This document shows positions 51,701 through 62,718 of a stretch of DNA of 64,000 nt, piece after piece; position 1 is the first letter of the stretch; every line of letters begins with the position of its first letter. The notes under the pieces were generated by a model. That model had not been told where the DNA came from. It saw nothing but the letters and a program-made list of their open reading frames with translations, and ran no database searches. This stretch comes from Pempheris klunzingeri (taxonomy: Eukaryota; Chordata; Actinopteri; Acropomatiformes; Pempheridae): the NCBI RefSeq assembly GCF_042242105.1, contig NC_092032.1, positions 12,883,915 through 12,947,914 on the forward strand. The letters run 5' to 3'. Made by a program: the position numbers and the translations under genes.

Positions 51701-53338
51701 GCTTGCATAACATCCTGATAAGACTAATCTGGCATGCAGGTCACACATGGAGTTAAAGTTCCTCTACAGGCATTGGAAGATATTTTGGCATTATGCATTT
51801 GACACATTTAGTTGTCCTCTAAGGACTAGTGGTGCCACATTAGCATGTTGGCAGGACAGCTTGGTGTCTCTGTGTCAGAGCCATGTCCGGTCTAATAATT
51901 GACATGTTTGGGACATAAATATAGCTAATTATAAGATCCTTTGAGAGCTAAAAAAAAAAAAAAAAACAAGAAGTGAAAAAATGCCACCAGACAGTTCCTT
52001 CTAAACATTTTTACAAAATTATAGGTATTGCCAAGCAAATATTTGAAGAAACACAGCTAAAAATAACCAAAAATTGAAGTGCATCTATAACATGCTCGAG
52101 CTGCAGCAGCTGTAAGTGATTTGGCTGCAATTCCAAAGACTGTAAACAGTTTGATGGTGAAACGATCTCTTTCTGGGTAAAGTAAAAGCCTCCTTTCCCA
52201 TTCCACATCAGCGTAGGGAGTGTCTGCGCTGGAGTTGAGCCCAGTCATGTCTTCCTTCTCCCCTCACTTCCTTCCTTCCACCCCCCCCCACCCGCCCACG
52301 TCCCTCCTTGTTTAAGTTCGCAGGAGCTCAGCCCCAGTACTGCCATGATGACCCATCTTGTCTAGCAGTCGCCGTCGACTCACGCTTCTCAGAAACTTCG
52401 ATGAGTGTTGTTTGTCAGAACTACGTGACGCATTTATGTCCTGTAACCATAAAACACACACCAGTAAACCGTCTCATCCAACATGTTAATTTTTCATGTC
52501 AGTGGTTTCTGTTCTCTTCTGAGCTACAAGAGTATTATTCAGCGATTCAGAGATACAACGCTTGCACTTGGAAGATGTTTCACAGATATCAGACAGTGTT
52601 TTTTGAAAATAAAATGGCATTCCCTCTTCTCGTGAATTGGTGGTCATCTTTCCTTCCTGTCCCTGCCTGTCTGTCTCTCTCAAAGGATTGATTGTTTTTC
52701 TCGCTGAAACAGCAGCCCCTCTCATGGGAGCTCTGAAAGAATACTTGCAGGAGTTGCATAACAAAACATCTTGACTATGCATAGCTGTACATATTTATTT
52801 TGAGTGCCATGTGAACACATTAAACAGGATAAGTGGCAAATTGCCCCAGCTTTTGCCTGCATATTTGATAGTGAAGGCTGCCTAAAGGGAATGACTGAAA
52901 TTAAATGTCTATGGCCAGATGATTTGGTCGCCTCAGTGCGCAGTCCCTCTCTCTAATCAATGCATATGCTGGGCTGATGGGATTTGGAAGAGGGTGAAGG
53001 GTCCAGTAATTGTTGACTTATGCGAATAGGCCCGATTGATTGCTTCCTGTGCCGTGGCTTATTTCCACTCTCAGCTGAGTGCAGCACGAGATTGGGATGC
53101 GCACGGTCTCGCATGGCTCAACACAGGTCTCACTTGTACCGATAACACTGTGAAAAGCCTGTGTGTGCACAACAGATTCTGTGCAACACACAGATAATGT
53201 TTATTTATTGGTTCTGGCTGTGTTATATTACCAGATACTTTACACCCAGAAGACGAAACTTAAATCCTTGGTCATCAAAGCTGTTCAAATAAGCGTGAAT
53301 AATTTGCTAATAACCCCTCCCTCTGCTCTTTCCTGCAG

Positions 53339-53356
53339 ATTGTTCGCGCTGACGCC
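53339..53356 (+). other. csrnp1: 5' UTR part of csrnp1 exon 2
   Basis: A polypyrimidine tract ending TCCTGCAG places the acceptor just before 53,339. Eighteen untranslated bases then lead to the ATG at 53,357. An acceptor so close to the start codon implies at least one upstream non-coding exon. Confidence 0.75.
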
Positions 53357-56300
53357 ATGAGTGGGCTTCTCAAGAGGAAGTTTGAGGAGGTGGATGAGGA
53401 CCCATGCTACTCCTCACCCTCCTCCCTCTCCTCTGCCTGCTCAGGCTGGGACTCGGAGGGGGAGAGCTGCTACTCGGACACCCTGGATTCCACCCCCAGC
53501 AACCCCAGCTCCCCAGCAACACCTTTCAACAGTGAGTGTCCTCTTCCAGCAGCAATAAATCATAGAAGGAGCTGATGGTACATGCTTTTTAATGCATTAT
53601 CTAGCCTTGTTTTTACTACTCTGTGGAGGCCCTGATAACAAACCTATAAAAATGGGGGAGAGTTAAGGAATTTAGTCAGTTGGCAGCTCATGAAACACTT
53701 CACAGAAATGATTTCAGACTTCTGCAATGAATACTCCTTTTGATTTCATGCCCTAAAGCAGCAAAATAGCTAATCGCATTATGCAGTGGCTGCTCACCTT
53801 GGATCTGTCTCCACCTTCTTCCCAGAGCCTTGCAGACAGATAGAGCCTCACCTTTCCTTGAGAGATGTGGGTCGAGGGGCTTTAGGGTGTTTTTGTCTGG
53901 TCCCGGGTGTGTCTGCTGGCCTTTGGGGGACCAGTCGGGTTGGAGGGGGATTGTAGGGGAGAAGGGCAAACAGTTGTGAGCTTTCCAGGATGGTGGGGCA
54001 GGGAGCCAGGAGGAGAAGCGTGGCAGGTTGCCAAGGCTGGAAACACACAGAGCCTTGTCTGAAGCCCGGGCGTGCACCCAGCACAGGTGCTGAAAGAGGC
54101 TGGGTGAAGGGATACAAAAAAAGGGGGGAAAGCCAATCAAGAAAAGAAGGCATGCAGACACATCTAGAAGAGCAGATTGTGCAGACCATTATAATCTGGT
54201 GTTTGTGTTGGACAGAAAGTTGCCTGCCATTGTGATGTGAAGGGGGGAAAAACAGCCAGCAAAGCTATCCCATTTAGAAGCAGCGGAGAAGGTGTCATTT
54301 GTCTCCTGCAGGTGTCATGAGCCTGACTGGATTTGATGAATGTGAAGCTGAAACTGGCAGTTTGTTTCATCTGTATTACCCCTGGGAGTAGATTAGGCGA
54401 TATAGTAAGGCTATTGCTCGTACCTGCACTGGGAGTAAAAGGTTGCTTTTCTTACAGTTTCTATAGTTTCAATTATCTCACCAAGTACGCAGATTTTCCT
54501 GTGACTTTCGAGGGCAGTTGTTCAGGGTGTGTCCCAAAAAACAATTCATGGCAAATGGCTGAGAAAATGAGAATCTACAAGGAATATTAAGTATGTTGAG
54601 TATTGGCATCCTTTTCTGTTCTCATGTGCACAAAAAAAGTGAAAAGAAACCCAGCTTAAGCAGAGGAAAAACCTGCTTGTCTTAAAGCGAGCATATTCCT
54701 GGGCAGAGGAAGTGGAATTTATAATAAAGCTTGAATAATTGCTGAGCCTGTTCCCACATATGGTTCTACTTTGATTCCTATATGGTTTTATTGTATTTGT
54801 CTGGGTATAGAAAGATGGCTGGTTGCTGTGGGTCCTGAATGTTTTTAACAGAGAGAGGACCTTTGACTCTTGTCGGTCACCAGCCCATTTGCAAGGATTG
54901 TTCGCCAGCAGGGAGAGCAGGGTGGGAAACTTTTATTCCTGTCCTGAGAGTTACACTTCCACTCTCCACCTCTTCCGGAAGCCCCGAGCATTTACTCACT
55001 AGTTTGTGATCCTGGCAGTTGTGCTTCCTCCACTGTGCCGGCCACCAAGGGGAAATTCCTGGGCTGGGTGGTTTTTGTCGTGCAGTAGAACAAGGAACAA
55101 GGCTGAATGGATTCCTGGTAGTTTGGGTTTCACTTTACAGGATGTAAGGGTGTTGGACTCCTGTTAGCAGTGTCTTTTAATTGGGTACATGATAAGGCTT
55201 GGTGGAGGACTAGGGCAATGAATCAGAGGGGTGTCCTTTTACAGTCTGTTCAGCAGGGTTTGCACACAAGTCAAGACTTAAAGTAGTGGGGCATTATGCC
55301 ATCTAGTGGCACATGAAAGCAGTTGAGGCAGCTCAAACAATTACACCAATACTCTTCTGTTAAAAACATTAATATCCCTCATGGACAAGATGTATTCTAA
55401 ATGTACTCTTTCTCTATCCACAGTAACATCCATCCTTAAGAAATCCAAGAGAGCACGACGGGGCAACGTGACCTTTGACCAGGTGACGGTGTTTTTCTTC
55501 CCTCGGTGTCAGGGCTTCACCAGTGTTCCCAGTCGAGGAGGATGCACTTTGGGCATGATGCAGCGCCACAGCCTGCTCCGCATCTATACGCTTGCTGAGT
55601 TTGCCGTAGAGCAGCGGCTCTTACGCCGGGAAAAATTCCTCAACAGACTCAGGGAGGAAAAGCTGGAGGCTCTCAAACTGAAGGTAAGAAAATTAGCCCC
55701 AAAGTGTAAAAGAATAATTTGTAAAAATCCAAAATTTCGGTTACACAAATTTCAAAGCAACAATTTAAATTCTGACGTCCTTTGTTCTCTTCAGCTGACT
55801 AAGAATGGAACCCAAGAGAGCGAGGAGGCAGAGCGGCTAACGGTGGACGACATCCCCGAGCAGGACATCGATATCGGTGGAGCCAACTTGGACGAGGGCT
55901 CTTTCCTCCAGCCTTACCCGCCGAAACGTCGCTACGCACTGCTCAAGGCAGCCGGTGTGAAGAAGATTGACAAGGAGGAGAAAAGGCAACTGCATGAGCT
56001 GAGGATCTCCAGGGAGAACTGCGGCTGCGACTGCCAGGGCTTTTGTGAACCTGAGACGTGTAGCTGCAGTCTGGCCGGCATCAAATGTCAGGTATGAGCT
56101 GAAAAATGGTTCAACATTAAGGACTTCAAACTACAGTACAGTTGGGACTCTTGTTATCTGTATTTTAAGTCATTTTAAACTACTTCCTTCTGCTTCACAC
56201 AGATGGATCATTCCTCTTTCCCATGTGGCTGTACCAAGGACGGCTGCGGAAACACAGAGGGTCGCATTGAGTTCAACTCCACCAGGGTACAGACGCATTA

Positions 56301-57189
56301 TATCCACACTATCATGAAGCTGGAGCTGGAGAAAAGGCTGGAGGAGCAGTCTAGCACAGAGGAGGAGGAGGAGGAGAACACAACAGGGGCCACACCCTTA
56401 CCAGCAGTGCCCTCCTTCCCCTTTAGCCCAGAACTTGCGACAGCTGGAGAGAACAGTTGCAGTAGTGATATGACGGATTCAGACTCTTCAGGTCAGAGTG
56501 AGGACTCTGAGGCAGGCGAGGGCCCATGTGAGCATCACACCCAGCTGGACGTCGATGAGAAAGGCCTGAGCCGCATTCTCAGTTTCAGCGACACAGAGAA
56601 CTGCTCAAGAAGTAGCAGGGAGGGTGGAGACCGTAAAGACTCTTGCTGCCCAGATCAACGGCAGGAACAGCAGCAGCCATCTACGGAGGCTTTTAGTAGC
56701 TTTAGCATGGTGGACTTTGCTGATGAGAATGACAATATAGACGCTGCACTGTTGGCAGACGATCACACAGACAATCGAGCAACAGCCATCTCAGAACTTT
56801 TGGATGAGAATGCCAACCAGGGAAACGCCCTATTTCATAGCAGCAGTGTGCCACACACACCCTCCCCCACCATCGATCGCTCGGCAAACTATAACATGGA
56901 CTTGAGCCTCTCCTCGGAGTCAGACCTGGAGTTCTTTGATGGTTTCCCCTGCTTGGGACCCACCTCGCTTTACAACTCCCTCAAGGAGTACGAACACATG
57001 GACAACTTTTTTCAGTTTCAGTTGCCTAGTTACCCCAGCCTCCCTCCGACTAGTGACCCGGGGACCTGCCTCCTGGAGTCACTGATTGGCCTTTCAGAAT
57101 CCGTCCCAGAACCCCCTGCCACATTTACAGACAATCAGCTGTTGGAGGAAGCCATGAAATTGTCTGTGATGGAGTCTGTGAAAGTTTGA
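53357..57189 (+). CDS. csrnp1: Cysteine/serine-rich nuclear protein 1 (CSRNP1/AXUD1), complete, four coding exons
   Basis: Coding exons are 53357-53531, 55424-55683, 55795-56091 and 56203-57189. All introns are GT-AG, the phases agree, and the total is 572 residues plus TGA (human CSRNP1 is about 589). The protein starts [17 protein letters not shown], has a serine-rich N-terminus and a basic nuclear-localisation-like patch at residues 64-71 (KKSKRARR). The family signature [20 protein letters not shown] follows. A cysteine cluster at residues 221-259 has Cys 221, 223, 225, 229, 234, 236, 243, 252, 254 and 259 and spans the exon 4/5 junction. The C-terminal half is acidic and serine-rich, with [22 protein letters not shown] and DLSLSS. 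These blocks match CSRNP1 better than CSRNP2 or CSRNP3. The family are nuclear DNA-binding transcription activators; CSRNP1 was described as Axin-induced and behaves as an early-response gene. The start has a good context (GACGCC before ATG). The a/b teleost paralogue cannot be assigned here. Confidence 0.96.
53532..55423 (+). other. csrnp1: csrnp1 intron 2
   Basis: Donor GTGAGT at 53,532 and acceptor CCACAG ending at 55,423; phase 1. A G-rich/A-rich purine stretch lies near 54,115-54,130. Long minus-strand open frames at 53.7-54.2 kb are low in complexity (proline/serine) and not supported as genes. Confidence 0.85.
55684..55794 (+). other. csrnp1: csrnp1 intron 3, 111 nt, stop-free in frame
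   Basis: GTAAGA donor and TCTTCAG acceptor, phase 0. The length is divisible by three and no stop codon occurs in the reading frame. Confidence 0.9.
56092..56202 (+). other. csrnp1: csrnp1 intron 4, also 111 nt
   Basis: GTATGA donor and CACACAG acceptor, phase 0. The second in-frame codon is TGA. Confidence 0.9.
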
Positions 57190-59465
57190 CAAAACGTGAA
57201 AATGTTTGGACCGTGCAAGAAAAAACAGGGGTTTGGGAGGGGACTGAACATGCACGTAAGAAGTCGTTGTCAACGTGATTTTGGAGGAAGCTGTGATTTC
57301 CCTCTTGCCTAATAAATGTTCAAATTCCAGACTTGCCTTCAAAATGTTAGCAAAGCAGTTTGGGATTATTGCTGTGTGAGATGGCAGCTAGTGTTAAGAG
57401 TAAAAAAATATATATATACAAAATAGAGATCAATTTGACCAGGCCCTTAAACACCAATGATGGCTCTCAATTCCTAAGAATGCTCTTTTAACCAAACCAA
57501 GATCACCAACCATATGCTAAACAGGAATCAACCTAAACTGGGGCCAGGTTGGGAATCTCAACACAGCTGAATGTGCACCTCAGGGATTTTTTCTAGCTTT
57601 CTAGCTTTTGGAGGCAATGTATGGTGACCATTGCTGTGATGGCCTTCATATGAAACCCGAGTCAAATCACAACATAGTCCTGTTCATGTCCTTCCTTTGG
57701 GCTTACACCCAGATGACTTGAGTAGGTAGGGTCCTCCCTGTGTCGAATCCTGAGCTAGTGGACTCTTTCTCCTCAAGATCTCTCCCAAGGGTCTTATATG
57801 GTACAAAAAAACCCCTCTAAAAGCTCCTCGATCAGCACTTTATCTGTGAAAATAGTTACGTATGAATAGGCATTGTTTTGGTTGTATGGGGTCGATTTCA
57901 AAAGTTCAACGCTAAATTATGGATTTCTTATTTATGAGCTGGGTAACTAGAAATAATGCTCACACCATTAAAAGCTGTAGCTGTATTGTCTTTTATTGCT
58001 TTTGTTTTAAATTATTTCCTTTATGGTTTTATTTTATTTATTTCAGACAAAGCCTACTTTCACTCAAGAAGCACTGTGGTTTGATATTTTCACCTGAAAG
58101 TGCAATCTTCCTTCCCTTTTTCCATATCACATTTAGGCGTCGTTATGGGAAATGGGACCACAAGTCCATCAGAAAGTATTTAATATCTATTCTCTTATAC
58201 ATTTAACATTTTTCTTTGGTAACTTATTATGTCATCATTTCAGTAGTTATTTAATTTAAGACATTTTGGCAATAAAATGGGGTGTTGTGAAGTTTACTGG
58301 ATGTGCCTGCTTATCAGGGGAGCCATGCCTGCCGATGGTGTGTGCACAGTGCTTCCATTTAAGCTTTGGGACTGAAAACTGTGGAATCTCCCTAATCACT
58401 GAAACTAAATTATGGGTCTATTGTATCGCTGCCTATAATGTAACCATAGAAAATTACACTAATATTTTGTAACTAATTTATGTAGGTTGACAAAAGAATT
58501 CTAATCACTGACAAATTGAATATTTTATTAACAAAGACAAATGAGTGATTTTCAATCTGGGACAACCTTTGTAATATATGAATTATAGAGAAATGTATAC
58601 TTATGAAGGTTATTGCTCTCTAGCATTCTGAAGTATTTTTCATAGGCAGTCTTATGGTTTGATATCTTAGCGAAATGCCACTAAAACTAAGTAAATTGCA
58701 AAGATCAATTTGATTGTATTCTGAATTTTTTGGAAGTCTATGACTTGGGTTACATTATGTTATAAATTACACATGTAAAGGGTTTTCGTGGATAAAAACT
58801 GCATATATTATACAATTTTTATCACACACACAAACCCTGAAAATTGAAGAGTTGCCTCATGGATTATAGAACAAGACCTTTTGAAGGTGATTCTGCTGTC
58901 ACCTGTGTGAACAGTTGAGGACACTAGAGAGTTGATGTACATATCTCACCCTTTCTACAGCTGTTTCAACAGCCTTTCTGGACCCTTTAGAAATTATGCA
59001 TGCAGGTCCTGTTTGTTAAAACTTGTTCTGATTAATTGTATACTTTGAAAAGTGCAGAGTGCACATTGGAAATGTATTATTCGCTTTTTGCCTTTTTGAT
59101 TACTTTGAAATCCATCCGATACATGTTCTTATGCCATGAAGAGGGCACTGATTTTTGCAAGCAAACATTTGTTTCTCTTGTATAAAACATCAATTCTCAT
59201 GAAGAAATGGCAACAGTGAGTGTTTATCAATGTAATGTATTACAGTACAGCTTTTTTATTTTATTTTTTCGAAGAACGTGTCTTACTTTTTGCCTTTTGT
59301 GTTGTACATATTTCTGCTTGAATGGTCCTGCAGAGCACACAAAGCTGCTTTATTTTTTACATATTCACACTTTAACCTGCTGTTCAAAAACAGTTTCTTT
59401 CATCTAAGCCATTTTGACAGCCTGTCCCTCCAAATAATAATAATAAAAAAAAAAACATTTTCTAA
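57190..59465 (+). other. csrnp1: csrnp1 3' UTR, with proximal and distal poly(A) candidates
   Basis: AT-rich sequence without coding potential follows the stop codon. AATAAA at 57,311-57,316 would give a short 3' UTR of about 140 nt. A distal AATAAA at 59,442-59,447, followed by GT-rich DNA, would give about 2.27 kb. Two exact Pumilio-type octamers TGTACATA occur at 58,936-58,943 and 59,303-59,310. Several ATTTA pentamers are present, as expected for an unstable early-response mRNA. Which poly(A) site is used is inference. Confidence 0.55.
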
Positions 59466-60510
59466 ATTTTCGACTCTGTTGTTTATAATGTGCTGATTTG
59501 TGTGAAGTGAACTTTGTGCTACATCACGATAACAATTATGAAACCTTTATTGGCCACAAATGTGAAAATTAGCCTGTAGTTTCACAATGAGACGTGTAAA
59601 GACATGCATTCACCATAAAATAAGCCATAAAAACATGCACATTTTTCCTAAGGTACATAGTAAACCTTAATGAAGTTTAGATTCAGAAGCAGAAGAAAGC
59701 AACTATGCCCATACAGCTGCTTTATTTGATTTAACTCATGCAAATTTTATGTAGTCCTCCTAACTGAAAGCATTTTAAGTCATTCCATGTGTCAACCCAC
59801 TAAAATCGTTATATTTTCTGAAGTATTAAAGTCAGTTGCTGGCTCCTGCTTACATTAGATGCACTGAAACAACATTCTTTCTGGAGGGGTTTTTTGTGTG
59901 TGAACCACAGGAATTCATCTGTGGCTTCTGGTCTCCATGGTTTAGAGAAAAACACTTTACATGATGTCATGCTGTAGTCTCCTGACTACCACCACAAACA
60001 TATGGCCAGAATACCGAGACAGGCCAGTGACTGCGTATAGCTCACATTTGGCCACCATTAGGAAAATTAGGATCTTGTTAAGTCTGAAGGTAGATGTTGC
60101 GAGAAGTCTTTTTGGTTTTCTTTGATGTTGGCGGCATTAAAAGGGTGTACCTCCATGCCACATTGCCTAAAAGAAGTCCAGTCCCTTTGGTCTTTGGTTT
60201 AAGACATCCGTGAAAACATCCTGAGGAATTTAGCATTCAGTGGGGTTGCAGTTTGTGAGGTCAGAGAACCAGGATTGTCACCGTAACTGTGGCGCCATAT
60301 GCAAACTGGCTGTAAGCGTGTTACACAAACATAATATGTTTCCAATGAGTGGTACATGTCTGAGACTTTAAGAATGCAAAAAAATGCCAAGAAACATATC
60401 AAAGCCTGAGAGGAGTCGGCCTGTAATTTAGTCCAAACATGAACCACTATCGCCACCCTTTGGCTAAAGCAAGAACTATGAGCTTGAGAGCATATTGTAT
60501 GTTCAACACA
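59466..60510. other. Convergent intergenic region between csrnp1 and the elastase gene
   Basis: AT-rich, no gene. CCTTTATTGGCCACAAATG near 59,542 resembles the ends of the repeat type seen at 38.6 kb but is too short to assign. Confidence 0.5.
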
Positions 60511-60532
60511 AATCACTGAGACGCATGATGGC

Positions 60533-60538
60533 TTTATT
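60533..60538 (-). terminator. Poly(A) signal of the elastase gene
   Basis: AATAAA is read on the minus strand about 50 nt after the TAA codon, giving a short 3' UTR as is usual for pancreatic protease mRNAs. Confidence 0.75.
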
Positions 60539-60584
60539 ACACTGGTTCCATTTGACAGTTTGGACACTTTGCCATGTTTAGTTT

Positions 60585-62668
60585 TTACAAAACCTGGAAA
60601 AACACACAAAGAAATAAAAGTGAGGCTGCTGGAATATGCAGGCGAAATACGGCAACATTTTCAGAATCACATAACAGAGTTAACAGGGAGCTTACTGAAT
60701 AGATCCAGTCTAGAAAGAACGAGACTCTGGTGAAGACAGTGGGTTTGGACACCTGGTTGCACATGCCAGACGGACCGTAGCTGACAACACCGTGGACTCT
60801 CCAGGCTCCGTAGGTGAAACAGCTCAGGGGACCTCCAGAGTCGCCCTGTGACAGGTAGCAATAAGAACAGACACAAAGAAGGGAGGGTTCATAGCTGGGT
60901 GGCAAAGATACTCCATAATATAGCAGCAATTGTTGTCAGAATTATCATCTTTAATAAGTACATTTCTAGCTGCGGGATCACTGACAACACTATCTCACTG
61001 TGGAGTCACTTTGAATTACAGAACAAAAATAAGAGGAAAATGAACCTTTGGATGAGAATTTATGTTGAAAAGAAATGCAAAATAAATACAAGTACTTGAA
61101 TATCCTAGTTTAGGGTTGAGGCGAACCGGTTTCAGGACATTACTACGTGCTGCAGGCTTACCTGGCAGCCTGATATGACTCCATCCCCTCCAGCACACAC
61201 CATAGTGTTCAGGGCAAGGCTGCCCCACCAGTCAGGCTGGGAGCAGACTGAATGCTCCACCACGGGGATGGGAGCCACCTGCAGGACTGCAGGGACGCTT
61301 CCAACATCTGAGAAAGAACAGAGTTAAGAGGGAGCGTAATTGTTTGTTGTTTTATCAGAAATACATAAATGGTGTGTGTCTGTGTGTGTGTATGTGTGTG
61401 TGTGTGTGTGTGTGTGTCTTCTCACAGTCCATAAGTCCCCAGCCAGTGATGTAACAGGTGAAGCCATGAGGCAGCATCTGGCCATGAGTGGGAAGGTTGG
61501 CAATTTCCACAAATCCGTTGTTATACACAGGTTCAGCCAGTCTCAGGACAGCAATATCATTTCTAATAGACAAAAATTATTACATAGTAGTCCAGATTCT
61601 GTAGAAGCAAAGTTTTGACTGTTTTGACTTGAAGAGGAGGAGAGAGTATCTGCTTGCGTAAGGCACCTCATATCTGTGGCCAAAACTGAGAGAAGTGGTA
61701 ATACAGGATTGTCCCTAGCTGTAAATGCAAATATATGTGATTCCCCCACCCCTAAAACTATCCGCCTGGGCCACTGCTGGTAATAAAATAGTGTTTTGTT
61801 TTTGAACAGGTTACCTTTTTAAATTGGGGCTAAATTAAGAAAAGTGGTCTGAATTGCTGTCACTTTACCCTTTGCCAAGGTCTCCAGTCCACTCAGGATG
61901 GACGGTAATCCTTTCCACATGGATGAACAGCTCACTGCCGTCATACTCATACAGGTTATACTCACCCACCACCACACGGTACAGACTAGGGTCCATGCTG
62001 ACAGGAACATAAGACATAAAAACACACCATGCTTACTTAGAGTCTTTTATGCAGCAGACCAGGAATGAACACAGAACAGGGTTGACAAGATTTGTGCCTG
62101 ACTATTCAGTGCATTCAGTTACATGTTCACAAGTACAAACAGTGGGTTTATATTGATGCCAGTAGAGAGACCCAACCTGAGGATACAGTGGGCTGCAGTC
62201 AGAATGTGGAAACCATCAATGATCGTGCCTCCACAGATGTGGTAGAAGAAACCATCACTGTATGAATCATGCTGAAGAGAAGCCTGAGAGAGAACAGAGA
62301 CACACAAATACACGGTAGAGGGTTTCAGAAATAATACAGTATCATGACGGCTTGAAGCTCAATATTAAACCTATTTGCTCGATAATAAAGAAAGTAGTGG
62401 TTGTAGGTTTTACCTGCCACCTCCAGGTGTTGGGTGCAGCGTCATGGCCTCCTATGACCCTCTCATTGTGCACATTGTGGTTGAAAGGTGTTTCACCACA
62501 AATCAGCCCTTTGGTACACGTATAGCATGAACAGAGAGCACAGTGGTGGAGTTGTATTTTATGTTCACAAAATCACTGACACAGCACTGAAAAAACTCTA
62601 ACGTAAATTGTGGCGTATTTCTTGAAAAACGTACCGATGCAGGACAGAAAAGCCACAAGCCAAATCAT
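60585..62668 (-). CDS. Chymotrypsin-like elastase, CELA1 type, pancreatic serine protease zymogen; complete, eight exons
   Basis: Exons, in transcript order: 62668-62635, 62508-62414, 62283-62177, 61997-61869, 61562-61426, 61307-61162, 60845-60696 and 60593-60585. They sum to 807 nt (268 residues plus TAA), and every intron is GT-AG. Residues 1 to about 15 form a signal peptide ([12 protein letters not shown]). The activation site is R28/V29 (ERVIGG), giving a 240-residue mature enzyme, the length of pancreatic elastase 1. The catalytic triad is H75 (TAAHC), D124 (NDIAVL) and S219 (GDSGGP). Disulfide pairs expected from the fold are C60-C76, C158-C225, C189-C205 and C215-C245, all present. 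The calcium loop is conserved (E91, N93, D98, E101). At the S1 pocket the chymotrypsin-number residues are S189, G216 and T226. The family cleaves dietary protein after small or hydrophobic residues. It is convergent with csrnp1. Exact orthology within the teleost elastases is not settled. Confidence 0.95.
61372..61418. repeat. (TG)n tract in elastase intron 5
   Basis: In the transcript it reads as (CA)n and starts about 8 nt inside the 5' splice site. Confidence 0.95.
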
Positions 62669-62710
62669 GTTGGAGCACAAATGTACACAGTTGTACGGTT
62701 TGCGTTTAAC

Positions 62711-62718
62711 TATTTATA
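62711..62718 (-). promoter_or_regulatory. TATA box of the elastase gene
   Basis: The minus strand reads TATAAATA 43 nt upstream of the start codon. This predicts a transcription start near 62,683 and a leader of about 15 nt, which is typical of pancreatic digestive-enzyme genes. Confidence 0.75.

Larger units (their letters stand above)
46838..53338 (+). other. csrnp1: Inferred csrnp1 intron 1
   Basis: Lies between the donor at 46,838 and the acceptor before 53,339. It contains a CNE-like block (47.69-48.32 kb), a CA-rich run (48.72-48.77 kb), an A17 run (51,950-51,966) and a C-rich run (about 52,280). No internal coding exon seen on either strand. Confidence 0.5.

Noticed and set aside
52308..52691. 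127-codon plus-strand frame in csrnp1 intron 1
   Set aside because: No recognisable motif, composition like the surrounding intron, and no splice signals in a compatible frame.
53700..54189. Overlapping minus-strand frames of 84-153 codons within csrnp1 intron 2
   Set aside because: Proline/serine-rich low-complexity translation in several frames at once, no known motif, and located inside an intron of a clear gene on the other strand.
61869..61997. Apparent frameshift in elastase exon 4 on first reading
   Set aside because: It came from misreading a line boundary. Recounting gives 129 nt with an intact frame ([12 protein letters not shown]).
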